Shown piece by piece: positions 57,964 to 64,000 of a stretch of DNA of 64,000 nucleotides. Positions within the stretch are counted from its first letter, which is position 1, and every line of letters begins with the position of its first letter. A program made the position numbers and the translations under genes. Source of the stretch: Pratylenchus scribneri (lineage: Eukaryota; Nematoda; Chromadorea; Rhabditida; Pratylenchidae); the NCBI GenBank assembly GCA_030063045.1, contig JAQSEB010000057.1:558001-622000 (forward strand), read 5' to 3'. The notes under the pieces are model-generated. The model saw only the letters and a program-made list of their open reading frames with translations. It was not told where the DNA came from and searched no databases.

Positions 57964-60058
57964 TTATGAATTTGCCACATTTGTTTGGGTGGGTGGCAAT
58001 GGCAATGGACGACACATTAAATTGACAGTTTTTGTCTTCTTTGTCTCATTCTTCCATAAATTACATCGTTTTGGCAGTACATCCGCTGACCATTTTTCTC
58101 GCAAAATGGAGCTTGCCCAAAGCATCAGCCAACTCGGTAAAATAATATTGCAAATATCATGTATAATTGGATCCACTGCTAAAAGAAGCATTAGAAAATT
58201 TCCGCCAAAATTCATATTGAAAGCATTCTGAAAAGAGCAAAATTTTTTATTTATTGGCCATGAAACTGGAATTAAATTGTTGGCTTTTAATAAAAATTAT
58301 TAAAGAAAAAAAATGTCAAAAAATCTAAACAACTTGAAAACAATTCCAAAAAATAGATTAAATTTTACAAAATTTGATTTTTGCTTTAAAACAAAAATAA
58401 ATAAATAAATTATGAAGAAATTGGTGGGCGTATTAAAACATATTTGCAGACGAAACCGTCAGGTGCTGATGGTGGTAGAGCTGCTATAATATTGTTTATG
58501 GTATACAATTAAGCATAAAATTAGCTACAAAATGATATCAAATACATTGGCCAATGTTGAATATTCGTCGAGATATGGCCAAAAAACTGTCATAGACACA
58601 ATTTTATTTAAACAAGCGGTTTTTTGGCCATAACTTTGGTGAAAATTCAATATTGGCCAATGCTCTTGATGTTATTTTAAAACTAATTTTATGCCTAATA
58701 AAATGCCATAAACAATGCTATAGCAAGCTTTATCACAGACGGTTTAGTCTGCAAATATCGGCTAGCCATTAGTGGGCTATTTATTTATATAATAAATATC
58801 TTACAAAGAACAATGAGATAATTCCTAGGCCAGCAAATGTGCATGTTGCGTAAATCAGCAAATTCCTCTCAATTCGGTCCGAAACATTCGAATTATTTAT
58901 TTGATGTGTCGAAGAATGATTCTGCAAAGTATTACGATGCCTTTTCCGCCAATGATAGAGAAAAATTGACATTAAACCCATTATGGTGCAAACTGCCAAA
59001 CATATGATGGAAAGTGACACAACCAAATTCAGGTTATCCTTATGGCAGTTCTGAATAATATATTAAGGATTGAATTGAAAACAAAAATAATTTTGTATAA
59101 ATGTAAAAAATGTACTTCATGAATGCTGTTTCCTTCCCATAAAGTAATGTTTTAATGGATTAATAAATTCATTATAAATATCAAAAACTTTAAAAAATTT
59201 TTTTTCATTTTTTCCGTAAAAGTATTTTTTGTAAATTTAAAAGGGTTTAAGGCATTTAAGTATACCGAGAAAGATCCTCGAATGGAAAATGATGTCCCAT
59301 TGGCATTCAACGGATCGTTGCTAACAACAATTAATTTTGTTTCTTCCGAGAAGAAACAAAATGACAAATACAATGGCAATCCATAAATTATTAAAACAGA
59401 AAGTGGCAAAAGATAGCGCCAAATCTAGAAAATAAATTTTTGTAAAATAATTTTATAATTCGTTTTAATTAATAAAAAAATATTATTTAGATTATAAAAT
59501 TTCGCATTATATTAATCAATTAAAATTTTTAATGTTTATATATTTATTAATTATGCATTTTTAGAATTGAAATTAAATTTACCTTCTCGTAGTGTAGTGG
59601 AAATGCGATTGCTATAAGACGATTCAATTGAATAGCAGCAGTGGACAAATTATCAGCATAAAAGCAGAAAAACAATAAAAATAAATAGAGAGCCAATATT
59701 CTACTAGGGAGAATCTGGTAGAATGGCAGAATAAAGCCACCGATGATTGTTGGTAGACGATAGCTAAACATCGAGCCCCACATTTTTAGGAAATTCTAAA
59801 TAAAATTATAATTAATATTTTTAATAAAAAAAATTTTTTTAATTAAATTTTTTTATTCATTTTTTCGTTTAATAGTTTAATGCTTACTGTAATTGCGCGC
59901 AAAACGAAAAGGAAATTGAAGGAATTATGTAATTGTTTATGTTTGATTATCACCACAACTTCCGATAAATACAACAAAAATGATGGAATACCAATGATGA
60001 AGGTCAAATAAATATAGTAATTTCGAAGAGAATAAACAAAATCAATCATTTCGTCCAT
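57964..60058 (-). CDS. Serpentine chemoreceptor, Srg-like 7TM GPCR
   Basis: Exons 60058-59888, 59795-59583, 59424-59266, 59050-58805 and 58227-57964 join in phase 0, giving 350 residues. TM1 is 'IYLTFIIGIPSFLLYLSEVV' and TM3 ends in 'STAAIQLNRLIAIAFPLHYE', matching the (N)RF/RL..FPL-x-(Y/H)EK..W signature of the Srg family, followed by TM4 'RYLLPLSVLIIYGLPLYLSF'. The extracellular loop carries NGT, a glycosylation site. TM5 is 'NLVVSLSIICLAVCTIMGLM' with a basic, Ser/Asn-rich third loop; TM6 and TM7 follow ('FLMLLLAVDPIIHDICNII'). Such receptors sit in ciliated sensory neurons and detect chemicals; the ligand is unknown. The last intron holds a family C foldback. No disabling change seen. Confidence 0.85.
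58428..58767. mobile_element. Foldback MITE, family C
   Basis: Related to 32269-32643 (shared 'aagcataaaattagctacaa' and 'ggttttttggccataa'). The flanks ATTGGTGG (58420-58427) and ATTAGTGG (58768-58775) fit an 8-bp duplication with one change. It is in the last intron of the chemoreceptor gene. Confidence 0.8.
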
Positions 60059-60059
60059 A

Positions 60060-60749
60060 TTTTGAGTAATCTATAAATTATCAAATATATCAAAATCAAT
60101 ATGTTAATTGTATTTGAAACATGACATTTTGTATTGATAAATTGTAAAATTTATAAATAAAAAATAACCAATTGGACTGATGGCATTGGGTGATTTTACT
60201 TGAAAAAATTAACGGATTTCAAATTTTTTATAATATGCTCAATTTTGTTAATAATTTAGTTGGTTGTCTTTGCTGGTGAATATCAAATTATTTTCTTTTT
60301 TTCCCAGAATCGACAGATTCGTCAATATAAGAGAAAAAGATTTAATTAAAGTGCGCCAATTCTTTTTGTTAAACTGAGTGAATAGAGCGAAACAATGATA
60401 ATTTATTTATCAATTTCCTTTTAAAATTTAATTTAATTTAAAATTTTCTAGAGAATTGGCATTTCCTGAAAAATCTTATTAGTATTTCTGCCTCATTAAA
60501 TTTTATTGGTTTCACATTATTCTGTTGGCAATGAAAATTTTACAATTTTTTCCCTTGGAATTTGAATTAATTAAATTTCTTTTATCAAAATTTGTTCATC
60601 CACATATTTCATTTAATTTTAATGTAATTTTATTTCGAATAATTTGTGGGCTCTGTGCGCTATTATTATTATTGTTATTTAATGAAATAAAGCAAAACGT
60701 TGATGATGAATATGAATGAATGAAATGGCTATATATCCCCAAATAATAA
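60060..60749. other. Spacer upstream of chemoreceptor
   Basis: No supported gene. The region must hold the promoter of the chemoreceptor (leftward). Confidence 0.35.
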
Positions 60750-61218
60750 TAATAATGTACAAAGTAAAAAGTTCATCTAGGAAAAATCTTATAAATAATA
60801 GATTTCAAATATTCGCTCCTAGCAATTTTCCAAAATAAAGTCAAATTTTGATACAAAAATACTCTGGGAAATATTTCATCAACAAAAGTGTTCCTTTTAA
60901 TCATACAATATTAATCTCCTTTTGTTTATTGTAAATTTAATGGTATTTGAGAGCGACAAAATATTTTATTTTTCCGAGGCAATTTCGCAGGCATAAAATC
61001 CAATCCGCACAATATCCAATTGTGCCCTATATAAATGAATAGGAATAAAGGTCGGCAATTCATTCATTCATTCATGATTTATCCCAATGTCCAACTCCAT
61101 TCATTATATGAAAAATTGTCTCATTCAGAAAATATATAATTGCTCGGCGAATTCGATAAAATTTTATTAATTTTAGATATTTAATTAAGCATTTAAATTA
61201 GCAATAATTTGATTTGGA
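60750..61218 (+). promoter_or_regulatory. Conserved 5' flank of F-box-like gene 4
   Basis: Reverse-complement counterpart of 56388-56900, with the shared 'CAATTGTGCCCTATATA' at about 61018-61034 and 'atataattgctcgg' near the start codon. Confidence 0.65.
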
Positions 61219-62627
61219 ATGGATAACAACGGACAAAACATTGGAATGAAAGGAAATTGTGCCGATAAGGAAATTATTGAAACCGAAAAAGAAAAAGCCA
61301 AAGCAGAAATGGAACAAATGGTAAAATTTAATTTTATTTAAAAGACTATATTTAATTAAATTAATTTAGCCGTCTTCAATGAATAAGAAAAGTGCATTGA
61401 CGGAAATTGGAAATCCACCGAAGGAGAAGGCTAAAAAAAGGTTTAAAAATATTCTTCAAATATAATAATCTTATTTAAACAGAACTAATTTGTCACCATA
61501 TGTTTTGGATGAAGTTTTGGCCTGGATCAAACGAACGGAATTGGCTCAATCTTCCTTGAGTACATCATCGCATACATTCCATCAATATTGTTGGCCATAT
61601 TTGCATGGGTGGAAAGTGAAACCGCGCATTGTTCGGGATTTGTCATTTGCCCATGAACATGAAGATGCAATCAAATTCCAGAACATTCTCAAAAAAGACG
61701 AGAAACATGTAATTCCAATTGCGCATAAAAATCCACCAGAATATATTGTTGGATTTGAATTCATTGAATTCAGGTGATATTTTCATCAAATATTTTGAAT
61801 AATTTTGAATATATTTTTTTAGATTTATTGACGATCGCGCATTGCAATTTATGCGTGCTATTATGTCTAAGCTCAAGGCGGTCGAAATAAGATATTATTC
61901 AAATGATGGGAACAAACCGAAAAATGGCTTAATTCGCCAGCTGATGACAATGTTGGCCCCAATAACAAGAAAACTTGTAATTTGCGAAACTGATTTAAAC
62001 AATTTGAACAAATTCAACAAACATTATCCCGGCTTTATCAATGGCATTCAATCAATTAGAGTATTAGTGCTTACTGAAACGGTGGTGGATTTGCTTGTGA
62101 AATGGTTGAGTGCATCAAAGGAAGATGGAAAAACAAAAACACTGGAAATTTATTCTGAAGATCCTGCTGGTTGCCAAATTATGGAATTGGACTTGTTGAT
62201 TGATTGCGTCAAAGAGGTAAGTATGGAGTAAATTTGTTGATTTACTTTAATTAATTTCCTTTTGATACCAATTTTGAATTTAAATTTCAAAAATTATTAT
62301 TTTAATAATATCAAAAAAAAATAAAATAAATATAAGAAATTAATAAAAATGAACAAAATTTGATTTCCACATTCTTTTTTTAAGGAATTTGTCAATTCCA
62401 ATGAACCAGCCAATTTCATCATTCATATGGAATTGAAGGAGATTGAATTTGCGGATTTCAAAATTGAAAATGAAACAACGGGGGAAATTTTCGAACTAAA
62501 GCGAAAAGTGAACGAGGATGAATATTTCCTTTTTCGACACAAAAATGAAGGCAAAATAACATCAAATATCGGCGATTTGGAGAAACAATTATTTGGGCAA
62601 GAAGGGGAAACAACCGTTTGGATTTAA
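61219..62627 (+). CDS. F-box-like family protein 4
   Basis: Exons 61219-61320, 61370-61440, 61483-61773, 61823-62216 and 62385-62627 join in phase, giving 366 residues. N-terminal acidic leader 'MDNNGQNIGMKGN', 'KEKAKKR' patch, F-box-like module 'VLDEVLAWIKRTELAQSSL' (identical to gene 3), 'YCWPYLHGWKVKPRI', 'PPEYIVGFEFIEFRFIDDR', 'VKWLSASKEDGKTKTLEIY', and end 'FKIENETTGEIFELKRK'. It is the only member of the set on the plus strand. It is the inverted duplicate of gene 3, with the chemoreceptor and a family pseudogene between them. Same likely role as the others: SCF-type substrate adaptor, inferred from family. Confidence 0.86.
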
Positions 62628-63683
62628 GGTGATATGTGGTGAAATTATAAAATTGAATAATCCATATCCATATATGCATTTTGAATTGGAGGTTGTGTGC
62701 TTTTAATAATGAAGCAGAATTAATGTAGTCCCAACAATTTTTAAAAATTCCAAACAGTTTTCTACTCTCTTTTCCATTAATTAACTTTCTTTTTTCTCAA
62801 TTAAATTTTTCCAAATTTCAATCAATTTCCGTTTTCATACTTTTGAATTTTGATGTTGACAATTTATCGCCTAATTTTATTATTCAAGCTCCTAAATTCA
62901 TCATTTCTCCGTTCATGCATCAATCAATTCTTACCTACATTTATTTATCTTTGGTTTTTCTCTACTTTTCTCATCCAGCGACTTGTTTTCCCTGCTCATA
63001 TATCCAAAATTTTATAAGACATGATTTGACATTGTATAATTTGATTTTTTTAAAATTTCTTTGCATATTTCTTATTTAAATTTTGGAAATAAATAATTGA
63101 ATTAAAACACTCTATTTCAACTAGTATTGATAAATATTTTGTCTTTCATTCAATCCATTCACAAAATACAAACGGGGATAATGCTGATGAATCATGAGAT
63201 GGAAAAGAACAGTTGTCCACTTCTTTTGACTTATTTTTAATTCTTTTTTTTTATTTGACCATGATGCAATTAATTATTTACCAAATGTATAGAATTGTGT
63301 GAATCATATTTTTACTGCTGGAAGGGATGAACATCAAAAGGATAAAGAAATTTCGTCAGCATCTTTCAAATTTTAAATGCTCGCCTATTTGATTTGCAAA
63401 TAAAAATTTTAAACAACTAAAAAATGGGCTAGGACTAGGACTATTATGGTTCTTAATTTTTAAAGGCAAATACAAAATAATAACTTATTTTCATTAGAAA
63501 TTTATTTATGAAAATACATATCATTTTTTCTTTTAAGTTATAATTCAAACCAGACTTAAATTGAATTAGAGAATCTCACTTTTTAAAAGTAAAATAATGC
63601 TTTATAAAATTCAAAAATATATTCTCTGGAGAACCAATGGAATTTTAAAAGCAAATTATTAATTCAGATCGTTACTCCTCAAC
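62628..63683. other. Intergenic, no gene recognised
   Basis: AT-rich sequence; nothing supported. Confidence 0.35.
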
Positions 63684-63850
63684 AGAGCTGTGCCTTTCAT
63701 AAATCTTGACTCCGACTCCGGATACCGACCTTTCAAAAATTTAGCTCCGACTCCGACTCCGGACTCCGGGCTTTCCAATTTTTGACTCCGACTCCGACTC
63801 CAGCTCCGGAGTCGTTCTAAATCTCGACTCCGACTCCGGAGTTTGACTCC
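63684..63850. mobile_element. Truncated GACTCCG-rich element
   Basis: It begins 'AGAGCTGTGCCTTTC', like the terminus of 37785-38090, and continues with a degenerate array of 'gactccgactccgg' words. No right terminus was found before the end of the array. The antisense Arg/Ser-rich open frame is an artefact. Confidence 0.65.
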
Positions 63851-64000
63851 GCAGAAATTTTTTTTTAAGTAATTTCGATTTGGCTCCAGGGCATTTTTGT
63901 GCAAAATTAACATCTATTTCCGAAAATGATATAATTTCGGTACAAAAATTTCAATTTTAGTCAAAATAAACCAAAAAAAATTAATTTTAAAAAATTGAAA

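Overview
The window reads as AT-rich genomic DNA of a nematode, most likely a tylenchid plant parasite of the cyst-nematode type. The genes are split by introns, mostly small, with GT donors and TTTCAG, TTTAG or TTAAG acceptors. Nematode families present are an Srg-type chemoreceptor, a transthyretin-like secreted protein, an ShKT-domain protein, and four intact or nearly intact members of an F-box-like family. As far as I know, that family is strongly expanded in Globodera and Heterodera. There are no bacterial-type operons, rRNA, convincing tRNA or CRISPR. Exon coordinates were derived by hand from splice sites and reading phase; the genus is an inference.

Layout. 1.8-3.3 kb (-): TraB-domain protein, 5' end open. 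4.7-9.5 kb (+): coiled-coil protein orthologous to CCDC6, whose last exon and flanks are duplicated at 11.8-12.7 kb. 13.5-14.0 kb (-): one Ser/Pro-rich exon. 14.2-18.5 kb: repeats. 18.6-23.1 kb (+): large Lys-rich secreted protein of unknown family. 24.4-26.1 kb: a perfect hairpin and a GC-rich palindromic satellite island. 26.7-30.0 kb (-): FAD-dependent monooxygenase-like protein. 31.7-33.7 kb (-): fibronectin-III single-pass membrane protein. 36.1-38.5 kb (-): a decayed secreted-protein gene with a transposon in an exon. 39.4-40.5 kb (+) and 41.5-42.7 kb (-): two small secreted beta-sandwich proteins, the second clearly transthyretin-like. 43.3-47.1 kb (-): two F-box-like genes and a fragment. 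48.9-49.3 kb (-): ShKT secreted protein. 49.9-52.9 kb: a complete hAT transposon. 53.4-53.6 kb (-): divergent paralogue of the ShKT gene. 55.0-56.4 kb (-) and 61.2-62.6 kb (+): two further F-box-like genes in inverted orientation around a chemoreceptor (58.0-60.1 kb, -) and an F-box-like pseudogene.

The dominant theme is hAT-style transposition. The window has one apparently intact hAT transposase gene (10 exons joining in frame, 708 codons). It also has many short foldback or TIR elements, several with exact or near-exact 8-bp target-site duplications. They sit in introns, inside each other and, in one case, inside a coding exon. A second theme is local duplication: F-box-like genes, ShKT-type genes and the CCDC6 terminal exon have all been copied nearby and then diverged.
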